64,000 bases of DNA from Chloroflexota bacterium. GTDB taxonomy: Bacteria > Chloroflexota > Anaerolineae > Anaerolineales > Anaerolineaceae. The translations under genes were made by a program, and so were the position numbers. The notes below the pieces were generated by a model, which did not search any database, had not been told where the DNA came from, and worked only from the letters and a program-made list of their open reading frames with translations. Below are positions 49,680-58,999 of the stretch, one piece after another (within the stretch, counting starts at the first letter, position 1; the number at the start of each line of letters is the position of its first letter). The stretch spans positions 1-64,000 of the forward strand of contig JAAYUC010000009.1 in assembly GCA_012517865.1 (NCBI GenBank). Reading direction: 5' to 3'.

Positions 49680-51560
49680 ATGAAAGGGGACCACGCGCCC
49701 ACCCCATATCCAAATGCCAGCAGGCAGCAGAACGATAGTTCAAACGGGCATTTCAGCATCAAGAACTTTTTTAAAGCGCTGCGCAACGCGTCCAATGCGT
49801 TTAAGTTGGTCTGGGAAGCCAGCAAACAAAACGCCTTGTTCAATTTCGGGCTCACGCCAGTCGCGGCGCTGATGCCAGCGGCGCAGGCCTGGGTAGGTAA
49901 ACTTATCATTGATAAAATTCTCGGGGTGGTGAACGCGAACCTGGGCTGGCAGGCAGGCATGCGGGAAGTGCTGCCAGTCGTGCTGCTGGAGCTTGGGCTG
50001 GTGCTGATTGGCGCAGTGGTGAACCAGGCGCGCGTCTTCTTGAACCGCATGTTAAGCTTGCAGCTTACCACGCATGTCAACACCCTGATTATCCAGAAGG
50101 CAATCAGCCTGGACCTGCAGTTCTTTGAGGACCCGGTATTTTATGACATGCTGCAGAATGCCCGCCGTCAATCCGACAGCGCAGCGCTATCGATTGTCAC
50201 AGCCAGCATGCAAATCGCGCAGCAGACCATCACGCTGGTGTCGCTGGTCGCGCTGTTGGTGCGCTTCAGTCCGTTGCTGGCGCTGATTGTGTTCGTCGCC
50301 GCTATCCCAAGCTTCCTCGCGGAGACCCAATTCGCGGAAATTTCTTACCGCATGATTTACCGTCGCGCGCCGGAAATGCGCCTGCTGAGCTACCTGGAAA
50401 TGCTGCTCACCGGCAATGAGACTTTTAAGGAAATCAAGCTTTTTGGGTTGGGGGAACCGCTGCTCAAGCGGTTTAGGACGCTGTTCATCCGTTTTTTCAA
50501 CGAGGACATGACAGTCGCGCGAAAGCGCGCGCTGGCCGGCTTGGGTTGGGGCGTCCTCTCCAGTCTGGTCTATTACGGCAGCTATGTGTGGGTTATTTAC
50601 CGGACTATCATCAAGGCCGTGACACTGGGCGATATGACCATGTTTCTGTCCATTTTCCGGCAGTCTCAGAACTCCATCAGTTCCCTGCTGAGCAGCTTTA
50701 ACAGCATTTACGAAAACAACCTGTATCTCGATAACCTTTTGGCTTACCTGAAAATCACACCTGTACTTTCCAGTCCGATTGAAGGACTTCCCGCGCCCGC
50801 GCCCATCAAAGAGGGCATTGAGTTCCGCAATGTATCCTTTAAGTATCCCGGTTCAGACGTGTTCGTTCTCAAAGACATCAATCTGACTATCGCGCCAGGG
50901 GAAAGCATCGCGCTGGTAGGCCTGAACGGCGCGGGCAAGACCACGCTTGTGAAGCTGCTGACCCGCCTGTATGACCCCACAGAGGGCGCGATCTTTTTGG
51001 ATGGGCGCGACCTGCGTGAATTTGACCTGACAAGCCTCCACCAACGTTTTGGAGTCATCTTCCAGGATTACGCGCGCTATCAATTCAGCGTGCGGGAAAA
51101 TATCGGTTTTGGCCAGATTGATGAAGCGGAGAATCTGGATAAAGTGCGCGAAGCAGCGGAACGGGGCGGCGCTGATAAACTGGTGGAGGAATTGCCCGAA
51201 GGCTATGAAACCATCCTGGGCAGGCGTTGGGAGAAAGGCCTGGAACTCTCCGGCGGGCAGTGGCAAAAGATTGCCCTGGCGCGCGCGTTTATGCGCAACG
51301 CGGAGGTGCTGATTCTGGATGAGCCGACCAGCGCTCTGGACGCCGAAGCGGAATACGAAATCTACAAGCGTTTCCGCGAGCTGATGCACGGCAGAATTGC
51401 CGTCCTGATTTCGCACCGCTTCTCTACCGTGCGCATGGCGGACCGCATTGTGGTGCTTTCCGAAGGCCGGATTTTGGAAGTCGGCAGCCACTCGGAACTG
51501 ATGCGGCGCGGCGGGCCGTACGCGCACCTGTTTAATCTGCAAGCGGAAGGCTACCGGTAG
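49680..51560 (+). CDS. ABC exporter half-transporter (membrane + ATPase)
   Basis: A 626-residue fused exporter. Residues about 45-340 hold six transmembrane helices; the rest is the nucleotide-binding domain with Walker A G-L-N-G-A-G-K-T-T, signature E-L-S-G-G-Q, Walker B L-I-L-D-E-P-T-S-A-L-D and the H-loop I-S-H-R-F-S-T. It should dimerise. The substrate is unknown; peptides and lipids are both common in this group. A 30-residue charged N-terminal leader precedes the first helix. Confidence 0.9.
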   Translation: MKGDHAPTPYPNASRQQNDSSNGHFSIKNFFKALRNASNAFKLVWEASKQNALFNFGLTPVAALMPAAQAWVGKLIIDKILGVVNANLGWQAGMREVLPVVLLELGLVLIGAVVNQARVFLNRMLSLQLTTHVNTLIIQKAISLDLQFFEDPVFYDMLQNARRQSDSAALSIVTASMQIAQQTITLVSLVALLVRFSPLLALIVFVAAIPSFLAETQFAEISYRMIYRRAPEMRLLSYLEMLLTGNETFKEIKLFGLGEPLLKRFRTLFIRFFNEDMTVARKRALAGLGWGVLSSLVYYGSYVWVIYRTIIKAVTLGDMTMFLSIFRQSQNSISSLLSSFNSIYENNLYLDNLLAYLKITPVLSSPIEGLPAPAPIKEGIEFRNVSFKYPGSDVFVLKDINLTIAPGESIALVGLNGAGKTTLVKLLTRLYDPTEGAIFLDGRDLREFDLTSLHQRFGVIFQDYARYQFSVRENIGFGQIDEAENLDKVREAAERGGADKLVEELPEGYETILGRRWEKGLELSGGQWQKIALARAFMRNAEVLILDEPTSALDAEAEYEIYKRFRELMHGRIAVLISHRFSTVRMADRIVVLSEGRILEVGSHSELMRRGGPYAHLFNLQAEGYR

Positions 51561-51566
51561 TCGGTC

Positions 51567-51585
51567 CGCGCCCGGAACGGGCGCG
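51567..51585 (+). terminator. GC hairpin after the ABC exporter gene
   Basis: CGCGCCCG-GAA-CGGGCGCG, an 8-bp stem starting 6 nt after the stop. No T-tract follows, so it may protect the 3' end or work weakly as a terminator. Confidence 0.4.
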
Positions 51586-51694
51586 AGCCAGGCCGGGCCT
51601 CTGTGCCTCGCGGAGAGTCAATTCCATTCTGTCTGTGTCCGATGGACCGGCGCAGTAATTCCTGAAAAGGCTTTTATTCACCCCAAATTCATTC

Positions 51695-51700
51695 TATAAT
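51695..51700 (+). promoter_or_regulatory. -10 box of the GNAT-like/secreted-protein genes
   Basis: TATAAT about 145 nt before the ATG at 51845, giving a long A-rich leader. Confidence 0.45.
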
Positions 51701-51844
51701 TAGCATATCAGTCCGCTTTACCGCCAAACAAAAACTTTCTCTGCACGAAAAAAAACAGCACTGGCCGCACCACTTTTATCCGCGCAAAAAAAACTATCAA
51801 CATAAAACCACCCTGCCGGGAAGACAGCGGCCGGAGCTAAATAA

Positions 51845-52273
51845 ATGGAAAACATCATACTTCAGGACCGTGATATCGAGCGTCGATTTTCAGAGGTGGC
51901 AGTCCTTTTTATCACGGAAATGGACGAATCTTCCAGTGCGGAAAGCCTGCGCGAGGAATACGCGCGGGATAAAAACATCATCCTGCATCTCAAAGCTGCT
52001 GAAGATTCCGCCGGTCAGATGCTCGGCTTTACCAGGGCTGCGATGAGCGACTATGCTTATAACCTCTTTACGGGGGCGGATGCGCGCTGCCGCGGCAGAA
52101 AGCTGGGCACTGCCGTCAGGGTGCTGGCGCTGCGCTGCGCCCGCGATGTGCTGAAAGTGGGCGAAGCGCGCACGCACCATCATGCCGCCAATGAACCCAT
52201 GCTCGCGATTGACCGCGTTTTGGGATACACCCTTGGTCGCGGCTTTTATACCATGCGAAAGCTGCTTACCTGA
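51845..52273 (+). CDS. GNAT-like acetyltransferase
   Basis: A 142-residue protein. Its second half has the pattern R-G-R-K-L-G-T-A (the acetyl-CoA loop, less standard than usual) followed by H-H-x-A-N-E-P-M-L and R-V-L-G-Y, typical of GNATs. The first half is short and weakly conserved, so the fold may be partial. GGAG lies 8 nt upstream of the ATG. The secreted-protein gene follows after 28 bp, so they may be co-transcribed. Confidence 0.6.
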   Translation: MENIILQDRDIERRFSEVAVLFITEMDESSSAESLREEYARDKNIILHLKAAEDSAGQMLGFTRAAMSDYAYNLFTGADARCRGRKLGTAVRVLALRCARDVLKVGEARTHHHAANEPMLAIDRVLGYTLGRGFYTMRKLLT

Positions 52274-52301
52274 CAGCTGTGATTTTTATAAAGGAGGGAT
52301 G

Positions 52302-52928
52302 ATGCGCATATTCTTCACTATCGTTATTGTTTTGTGGGCTGTCTTGGGCCTGACGCACCCCGCCGCTGCCGCCTCCAACCAGGCGGAAATTGACGCGACA
52401 CAAGTATGGATTGTGTCTACTGTCACGGTGGCTCCGTTTGAGCCCTTTGGAACCAGCATCACACACATCAACGAGTCTTTTAACGGCAGCATGGGAACCC
52501 ATTTTTATTACCAGATTGGCAGTATGTTTGCTCCTTACCTGCAAAACCTGGTCTACCTGGGAAGCCCGGGCACCAACTGCACATGGGACGTTTCCATCCT
52601 GCGCCTGGATTGCTCGTGCAGCACGGGCATCACCTGGCTCGCAATTGATTTTGATTTATTCATACCGATGTCTGATTATGTTGGCAGTACCATCTGGCTG
52701 GGCTGGGCTGGCACCTACGGCGGCTATCCGATTGACTACACCATCGTGCTGAACTATCCCGCGCCGCTGGTCTATCTGGATTACTACGCGGACGCGCCCA
52801 CCAGCGTCACTCCCACGCAGATTACCTGGCACAAGGTGAGCCCTACCAATGACATCCAACTCATTGGGTACGCGTCTTTTTCCGACCCGCGCGTTTTCTC
52901 GCTATTCCTGCCAATCGCGCTGCGTTGA
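52302..52928 (+). CDS. Secreted protein with C-terminal LP-(K/R) tail, unknown
   Basis: A 208-residue exported protein. Its signal peptide ends in A-A-A-A-S near residue 22. The body is rich in beta-branched and aromatic residues and has three or four Cys; it resembles an isopeptide-free beta-sandwich but no family was named. The last ten residues, F-S-L-F-L-P-I-A-L-R, match the tails of the next two secreted proteins. ATG 52302 is preferred over 52299 because GGAGG lies only 1 nt before the latter. Confidence 0.75.
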   Translation: MRIFFTIVIVLWAVLGLTHPAAAASNQAEIDATQVWIVSTVTVAPFEPFGTSITHINESFNGSMGTHFYYQIGSMFAPYLQNLVYLGSPGTNCTWDVSILRLDCSCSTGITWLAIDFDLFIPMSDYVGSTIWLGWAGTYGGYPIDYTIVLNYPAPLVYLDYYADAPTSVTPTQITWHKVSPTNDIQLIGYASFSDPRVFSLFLPIALR

Positions 52929-52951
52929 GAGTGAAGCCTGAAGGCAAAAAA

Positions 52952-52975
52952 GGGGAGCCGGCATGCCGGCTCCCC
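52952..52975. terminator. Terminator between convergent secreted-protein genes
   Basis: A perfect 24-bp palindrome (arms 52952-52963 and 52964-52975). On the minus strand it is followed by T6, the classical form for the kelch gene; on the plus strand it follows the secreted-protein gene. Confidence 0.85.
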
Positions 52976-52989
52976 GGGATGTTTCCGCC

Positions 52990-55491
52990 TTACTTCATCA
53001 GGGCGGGCAGATACAGCCGAAGCAGCATATCTCCGCCGTAAATCATGCGCGACTCCGATGGAATCCCGTTCACAAAAACGGTAACCAGCGTCGGGCCCGG
53101 CTGCCAACCCCACAGCGGGAAGGACGTGTAATCCTCTGCGGTGAATCCGGAAGGCCGCACCCACTTGATGAGGCCGTTATCGAGACGACGCAGCTGCACC
53201 ACCGGCACATTGGTGGATGTGGTGTACGTGCCTCCGCCTGCCGCTTCGGTGTATTGATAGCCGCGCAGGCCGGCGCCGGTAAGCGTCAGAATTCCGCCTT
53301 CCGAAGGTTCAGAGCTTGAGAGAATAACGGGCTGCCATGCTGCTTCAAATCCCAGATTCGGGTCGTAGATTTGGGTGTCTGAAGAGCTTTGCCAGCTTTC
53401 GCTATACCCGCCGGCAATCAAAATCCGACCATCCAGCAGCAGGGTGCTGGTATGTGCCGCGTGCGGAACCGTCAGGGGGGCAATTGTGCTCCAGGTGCCG
53501 GTGATGGGATTATAAAGTTCAACACTTGCCAGATTACTACTGGAAGACCATTCATATTTGCCGCCCGCGACCAATACTGAACCGTCCTCGAGCAAATTCG
53601 CGGAGGCATAGAATCGGGCAGTATTAAGCGAGCCGGTAGGGGTCCAGGTTTCGGTCCAGTAGTTATAAATTTCCGCGTCCGAAATTGCGCCAAAATAGTG
53701 TCCGGCTGCCACCAACACGCGGCCGTCCCGCAGCAGGGTGGCCGTGTGCATTTGGCGGGCGGAATTCATGGACCCTGTGTCCGACCAGGTATTGGTTTCC
53801 GGGTCGTAAATTTCAGCGCTGGCAATAATATCATTCCCCGAGTATCCTCCGGCGACCAACACCTTGCCGTTCGGCAAAAGGGTGCTGGAGTGGCTTCTGC
53901 GCGGCGTGTTCATCGGCGCGGCAGTTGTCCAGGTTTCTGTTAGCGGGTCATAAATCTCCGTGCTGGCGAGGATTGAACTATCGCTTACAGCCACCCCGCC
54001 AGTAACTAACACCCTGCCGTCCGCCAGCAGGGTGGCATTGGATTCATAACGGTTTTCGTTGAGAGACCCTACGATTTTCCATTGGTCCTTAGCGGGGTTG
54101 TAAATTTCACTTTCAGCCACCATGCCTCCCGCGTAAAGCACATCGCCTCCCATCAACAGCGTGGCTGTGGGCAGCATGCGGTGGTAAATCGGCGCAGAGG
54201 CAAAGCTTGAGCTTTCACTCAGTGGGTCATAGAGTTCCGCGGTGACGGTCGGTTCATAATAATCCCCACTCAAGATAAGCACTTTTCCACTGACGAGCAG
54301 GGTAGCTGTGGAGCCAACCCGAGGAATTTGCAAGGGTCCCCCCGCGTGCCAGGTTCCCTCGCGCAGGTCGAGAATTTCGGAACTGATAAGCGCGCCGCCG
54401 TTGTATCCACCGGCCACTATCAAGCGGCCGTCAGGAAGGAGCGCGGTAGCTTGTTGAAAACGGGCCTGATTAAGCGAAGGTCCGGCAGTCCAGCTTCCCA
54501 GCTCTCCGTCTTTGTAATCGTATATTTCCGTTGAGCTTAATCCCTCCCCAAAAAACGAGAAATAACCGCCGGTCACGATGACTTTGCCGTTGGGAAGCAG
54601 CGTGGCGCTGTGAATAAAACGTGCGGTATTCATGGAAGGCACGCTCGTCCAGGTATTCGCGGCAGGGTCAAAAACCTCAGCCTCACTCAACGAAGTGCTG
54701 CTAGAATCCGCGCCGCCGGCCACCAGCACCTTCCCATTGGGCAGGAGCACCGCGGTATGAGACGAACGAGGGGTAATCATCGGGCTGACCACTGTCCAGG
54801 TATTCAGCTCGGGGTCATAAATTTCAGCGCTGCTGAGAGCGCTCAGATACCGTTCTCCCCCCGCCACCAGCACTCTGCCGTCTGGCAGCAGCGTGGCGGT
54901 GTGGCCGCTGCGTCCGTCGTGCATGGAGGCGACCTGAATCCACATATCCTCGACAGGGTCGTATATCTCGGCGCTTGGGTCGCCGCTGTTGGAGCCGTAT
55001 CCTCCCGCGACCAGCACTTTTCCATTCAGCAGAAGGGTGGCTGTATGGTAATTGCGCGCCACATGCAAATCGTCGACATAAGACCATAAGTTCATCTGCG
55101 GGTCAAACAGTTCAGCGGTATACAGCCGGCCGCCATTGTACCCGCCAGCCACCAGCACCTTCCCGTTCAGGAGCACCGTCGCCGTGTGCGAGTAGCGGTT
55201 GGTCTGCAAATTGGGATAAAAGTTCCAGTCATTCGTGGCTGGGTCATATGCCTCCACAGTGGCCATCGCCGCGCTGCCGTCAAACCCCCCAATCACCAGC
55301 AGTTTCCCCTCGGGCAGCAGCACATTGGACGAGGCATAGCGGGGAGTGGTGAGGCTGTCTGTGTAAATCCAGCCCGCGGAGGCTTTGGCCGGGGCCGGGC
55401 CAGTGAGGCTTCCACACAAGAGGAAGGCAAGAAAAACCATCAAAACGCGAACAAAGAGAGATTTGGACATTTTATGCGCCTTGGAATGCAT
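52990..55491 (-). CDS. Secreted kelch-repeat protein with C-terminal LP-(K/R) tail
   Basis: An 833-residue exported protein with a signal peptide (to about residue 38) and some fifteen kelch-type repeats. The unit is T-A-T-L-L-P-D-G-R-V-L-V-A-G-G-Y, then S-A-E-I-Y-D-P, then an N-T-W. They should fold into two beta-propellers of the galactose-oxidase/kelch type, probably binding glycans or proteins on the surface. An Ig-like or DUF1929-like segment of about 100 residues follows. The protein ends L-R-L-Y-L-P-A-L-M-K. AGGAGG lies 5 nt before the ATG. Confidence 0.9.
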   Translation of the reverse strand: MHSKAHKMSKSLFVRVLMVFLAFLLCGSLTGPAPAKASAGWIYTDSLTTPRYASSNVLLPEGKLLVIGGFDGSAAMATVEAYDPATNDWNFYPNLQTNRYSHTATVLLNGKVLVAGGYNGGRLYTAELFDPQMNLWSYVDDLHVARNYHTATLLLNGKVLVAGGYGSNSGDPSAEIYDPVEDMWIQVASMHDGRSGHTATLLPDGRVLVAGGERYLSALSSAEIYDPELNTWTVVSPMITPRSSHTAVLLPNGKVLVAGGADSSSTSLSEAEVFDPAANTWTSVPSMNTARFIHSATLLPNGKVIVTGGYFSFFGEGLSSTEIYDYKDGELGSWTAGPSLNQARFQQATALLPDGRLIVAGGYNGGALISSEILDLREGTWHAGGPLQIPRVGSTATLLVSGKVLILSGDYYEPTVTAELYDPLSESSSFASAPIYHRMLPTATLLMGGDVLYAGGMVAESEIYNPAKDQWKIVGSLNENRYESNATLLADGRVLVTGGVAVSDSSILASTEIYDPLTETWTTAAPMNTPRRSHSSTLLPNGKVLVAGGYSGNDIIASAEIYDPETNTWSDTGSMNSARQMHTATLLRDGRVLVAAGHYFGAISDAEIYNYWTETWTPTGSLNTARFYASANLLEDGSVLVAGGKYEWSSSSNLASVELYNPITGTWSTIAPLTVPHAAHTSTLLLDGRILIAGGYSESWQSSSDTQIYDPNLGFEAAWQPVILSSSEPSEGGILTLTGAGLRGYQYTEAAGGGTYTTSTNVPVVQLRRLDNGLIKWVRPSGFTAEDYTSFPLWGWQPGPTLVTVFVNGIPSESRMIYGGDMLLRLYLPALMK

Positions 55492-55844
55492 GATAACCTC
55501 CTGTAATTGTGGACTGAATTGGTAAAGTCTGATGGTGCTGCTGGTTGGTCAAGAAAGAACCAGGCTTGTCCAACCAGTCAATAAAAACATGGTTTTTGGC
55601 TGATGCGAAGCGGTGATTTGGAGTGTGTCTCCTCCTGTTTCAAATGGCGGGACCTTGGATACAAAGAATTTTACCACGCTTGCACCCTTTGTTTTGTTTT
55701 TTTCCTAAAACTCCCTCTTGAAAATTCTGAAGCGTTATATAATTAGCAATATCCACCCAATGTACCCTCACATTGCGAATTGCATTTAAGCAAAGTACCT
55801 TATGTGCACATATACATTTCACAATTGACTAACAGGAGGCGGCT
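55492..55844. other. Divergent promoter region of two secreted-protein genes
   Basis: 353 bases, AT-rich, without a gene. A TATAAT at 55738-55743 with TTGAAA at 55718-55723 (spacing a short 14 nt) could drive the beta-helix gene. AGGAGG sites precede both genes. No promoter for the kelch gene could be picked with confidence. Confidence 0.5.
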
Positions 55845-58217
55845 GTGCGTAAATTGATTGGTAAGTATGTGGGAAAACATATTTTTGTTTCAGTTCTGGT
55901 TGTATTATTCTCTCTATCATCTCTTCAAATCCAACCTATCAGGGCTCAGGGAAACACAATTTATTACGCCGCGCCGTCCCCAATGGGCGTGGGGGACTGC
56001 AGCGCGTGGGAGAACGCCTGCGACCTGCAGACCGCGTTGACAACAGCCGTGGCGCCAGCCGAAATTTGGGTGAAGGCGGGCGTGCACAAGCCCACCATTG
56101 TCCCGGACAGCCGGGACGCAGCCTTCACTCTGCGCAGCGGCGTGGAAGTGTACGGCGGCTTTGCCGGCACCGAAACTGCGCGCGAACAGCGCGACTGGCG
56201 GCTGAACCTGACGATTCTCAGCGGGGATATTGACAATAACGACATCAATGAGGACGGCAACTTCATCATTGAGGATGTGGTTGAGATTGTGGGCGCAAAC
56301 AGCAGGCATGTGGTGGTAGGCAGCGGTGTGGACGCCACCAGCATCCTGGATGGGTTGGTGATTACTGCGGGGAAAGACGCGGGCGTAACAGGCGCAGGTA
56401 TTTTATTGGTTGGGGGCAGCACGCCAATCTTTAGAAATCTGCTGATTTCTGGCAACTACGCAGGGACGGGAGGCGGCTTAAATATCGACGGTAGCGGGCC
56501 TACCATTGTAAATACCATCTTTGCACACAACTTTGCGGAGTACCGCGGCGGCGGCATGAATGACAGCGTCAATATTAACACAACTCTGATTAACTGTGAG
56601 TTCTACGATAATGTTTCCCGGGATAACCACGGCGCAGCGATTATGACGGGGTATTCCAAGCTGACAGGCGGCGTACTGAAAATAATCAACACGCTCTTCC
56701 ATTACAATTACACACCGTATGCAGTCGCAGGAATATTCGCCGATAATACCAACGTGCAGCTTTACAATGTCACGTTCAGCGAAAATATCTCAGGTGGAGA
56801 GCCCGCGGCTGTTCTTTCTTATCAGAGCACCTGGACCGTGGCTAATGTTATCGTATGGGGAAATCACTCGCCGGGGGGTATCGAATTTCAGTATGTTTCC
56901 TCTTCCAATATTAATATCCTAAACAGTGATATCGCAGCTTGCGGCGCTTCGGGGGCTACCTGGCATCCTGAATTATGCGGCTCCGACGGCGGAGGCAACA
57001 TCCAGGCAGACCCCTTGTTTGTGAACCCCGGGCTTGGGAACTTCCGCCTGGGCCAATCCTCGCTGGCGGTTGACGCGGGAAATAACGCCTTTGTCCCGGT
57101 TGGAATCACTACCGACCTGGACGGCAATGCCCGTTTCGTGGATATGCCCGTCCCGGATACCGGCCTGGGCACCCCGCCGATTGTGGATATGGGCGCGTAC
57201 GAAGCCTATGAGGACGCAGCTGCTCCGACGGTGAGCTCCATCACAGCGCGTGACCCAAACCCGACGAACGCGAACCATGTGCGCTTTTTGGTGAACTTTT
57301 CTGAACCCGTCTTTGGAGTCAGCACTGAAAGCTTTGACCTGTCCTCGATAGGGCTGACCGGCACCAATATTGAATCGGTTACGGGCGGACCGGTTTATTG
57401 GGTGGTGACTGTGAACACCGGCGAGGGCGACGGCAGCCTGCGTCTGGATGTACCCGAAGGGGCTGAGGTCTGGGACCTGATGGGCAACGCGCTCACGGGC
57501 CTGCCCTATCAGGGTGGGGCGAGCTATGTCATTGACCGCACCCAGCCGGAAGTGCTTTCCAGCACGCGCGCAAACCCCAACCCGATCAACACTTACCTGG
57601 TAAACTTCGATGTGACTTTTAGCGAAACGGTGACTGGCGCGGACACGAGTGATTTTGAATTGAGCGTGGAAGGCGGCATCTCGGGTGCCAGTATTTATAC
57701 CATTTATGACTTTGGGGACCATATTCGTGTGGCAGTGCTCACCGGCAGCGGTGATGGGACCATCCGCCTGGATGTGGTAGAGGAGGCGGAAATCGCCGAC
57801 CTGGCCGGCAATCCGATTGCCGGGCTGCCGTATACCGAGGGCGAGGCGTACACGATAGATAAGACCCGTCCCACTGTGCTTTCCATCCTGCGCGCTGACC
57901 CGAACCCGACCCGGGAACTGGAGGTGGATTACACCGTCACTTTCTCAGAGGCTGTCTCGGGGGTGGGCGTGCCGGATTTCGTGGTAACCGGATTTGGCGG
58001 CAATACCGGAGCGAGCGTCTTGAGCGTCAGCGGCAGCGGGGACTCGTATGTCGTGACGGTATCCACCGGTACGGGTGGCGGCAGGCTGCGCCTGGATATT
58101 CCTTACACGGCCATTATTTGGGACGCGGCAAATAATTGGTTTGAGGGATATTACACCAGCGGCGAAGAGTACACTGTGCTGTACTTTGACATGTTCCTGC
58201 CGCAGCTGAGCAAGTAA
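55845..58217 (+). CDS. Secreted beta-helix / Ig-like protein with C-terminal LP-(K/R) tail
   Basis: A 790-residue exported protein with a GTG start after AGGAGG. It has a signal peptide to R-A-Q-G (about residue 37), then a right-handed parallel beta-helix over residues about 45-440 (choice-of-anchor-Q-like, ending V-D-M-G-A-Y-E). Three related Ig-like repeats of about 110 residues follow, each with P-N-P, V-x-F-S-E and a G-x-x-R-L-D-V/I segment. The last residues are F-D-M-F-L-P-Q-L-S-K. It is probably a surface or shed polysaccharide-binding protein. Confidence 0.85.
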   Translation: MRKLIGKYVGKHIFVSVLVVLFSLSSLQIQPIRAQGNTIYYAAPSPMGVGDCSAWENACDLQTALTTAVAPAEIWVKAGVHKPTIVPDSRDAAFTLRSGVEVYGGFAGTETAREQRDWRLNLTILSGDIDNNDINEDGNFIIEDVVEIVGANSRHVVVGSGVDATSILDGLVITAGKDAGVTGAGILLVGGSTPIFRNLLISGNYAGTGGGLNIDGSGPTIVNTIFAHNFAEYRGGGMNDSVNINTTLINCEFYDNVSRDNHGAAIMTGYSKLTGGVLKIINTLFHYNYTPYAVAGIFADNTNVQLYNVTFSENISGGEPAAVLSYQSTWTVANVIVWGNHSPGGIEFQYVSSSNINILNSDIAACGASGATWHPELCGSDGGGNIQADPLFVNPGLGNFRLGQSSLAVDAGNNAFVPVGITTDLDGNARFVDMPVPDTGLGTPPIVDMGAYEAYEDAAAPTVSSITARDPNPTNANHVRFLVNFSEPVFGVSTESFDLSSIGLTGTNIESVTGGPVYWVVTVNTGEGDGSLRLDVPEGAEVWDLMGNALTGLPYQGGASYVIDRTQPEVLSSTRANPNPINTYLVNFDVTFSETVTGADTSDFELSVEGGISGASIYTIYDFGDHIRVAVLTGSGDGTIRLDVVEEAEIADLAGNPIAGLPYTEGEAYTIDKTRPTVLSILRADPNPTRELEVDYTVTFSEAVSGVGVPDFVVTGFGGNTGASVLSVSGSGDSYVVTVSTGTGGGRLRLDIPYTAIIWDAANNWFEGYYTSGEEYTVLYFDMFLPQLSK

Positions 58218-58248
58218 ACCCTTGATTTACTGTATCTTCAGGTTAATC

Positions 58249-58278
58249 CAAGCACACCCGCCGCGGCGGGTGTGCTTG
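58249..58278. terminator. Terminator after the beta-helix gene
   Basis: A perfect 30-bp palindrome (58249-58278) followed by GCTGTTTTG. It lies between two convergent genes and can serve both. Confidence 0.8.
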
Positions 58279-58302
58279 CTGTTTTGTATATGGAAACGAG
58301 AC

Positions 58303-58956
58303 TTACAGCGCCAGTGCAAGCACGGCGAACCACAGCACCATGCTCAGAAAGACTGCCCACTCTGCGATGCTCAGGCGGCTGACGCGCGGGCGGGCTTTTT
58401 CGGCGGGGGCTTCCAGGGCTTTATTTTCTTTGTTTCGCCGCGCGGCCAGCGCCAGGAAGTACGCAAACGCGGCAATGCCGGGCAGCCCTGCCAGGCCGTA
58501 AGCCCGCGCGATGCGCACGGCGCCTTCCGGTTGGGTGATGATGACAAAGGTGAAGAGGATTAACATCGCCAGGCCGGCGCGGAAGAACGCTATGGCCGAG
58601 GCGGCGTGCTGTTTGTACAGGTTGAGCGGGAAGAGCCCCACCAGCGCCAGGCTGATGGCGCACAGCGCGCCAATCACACCCGCGATTCTGGCCAGCGTGC
58701 CCGGCAGAATCATGCCCAGAGAGATGCATGCAATCAAGAGGCACAAGCCGCTGACTATGAGGCTGAAGTTGAACCAGCCGGCTTTCGCGGAAACACCTTC
58801 CTCGCCAAGTTCGGAGATGAAATGATTCAGGGGGGAGTAGCGCTCGCCGTCTTTGCCGCGGTAAAAAATGCCGGCCACCAGCGCGCCAATCAGCACTACC
58901 AGCACGCCGGCAGCGCCGGCGAGTTTGAAGGTAAGAGGGTCAGAGAAGAATGCCAC
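58303..58956 (-). CDS. DUF998-family membrane protein
   Basis: A 217-residue protein with six hydrophobic helices. The first loop has N-H-F-I-S-E-L-G-E-E-G-V-S, the DUF998 hallmark. The function is unknown. The start is GTG at 58956, with AAGGAG 7 nt upstream. A longer frame to 59034 has an implausible N-terminus and enters the next gene's end. Confidence 0.85.
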   Translation of the reverse strand: MAFFSDPLTFKLAGAAGVLVVLIGALVAGIFYRGKDGERYSPLNHFISELGEEGVSAKAGWFNFSLIVSGLCLLIACISLGMILPGTLARIAGVIGALCAISLALVGLFPLNLYKQHAASAIAFFRAGLAMLILFTFVIITQPEGAVRIARAYGLAGLPGIAAFAYFLALAARRNKENKALEAPAEKARPRVSRLSIAEWAVFLSMVLWFAVLALAL

Positions 58957-58999
58957 AGGTAAGCTCCTTGGGTTGGTCTGATGAAAGTATACCCTGAAC

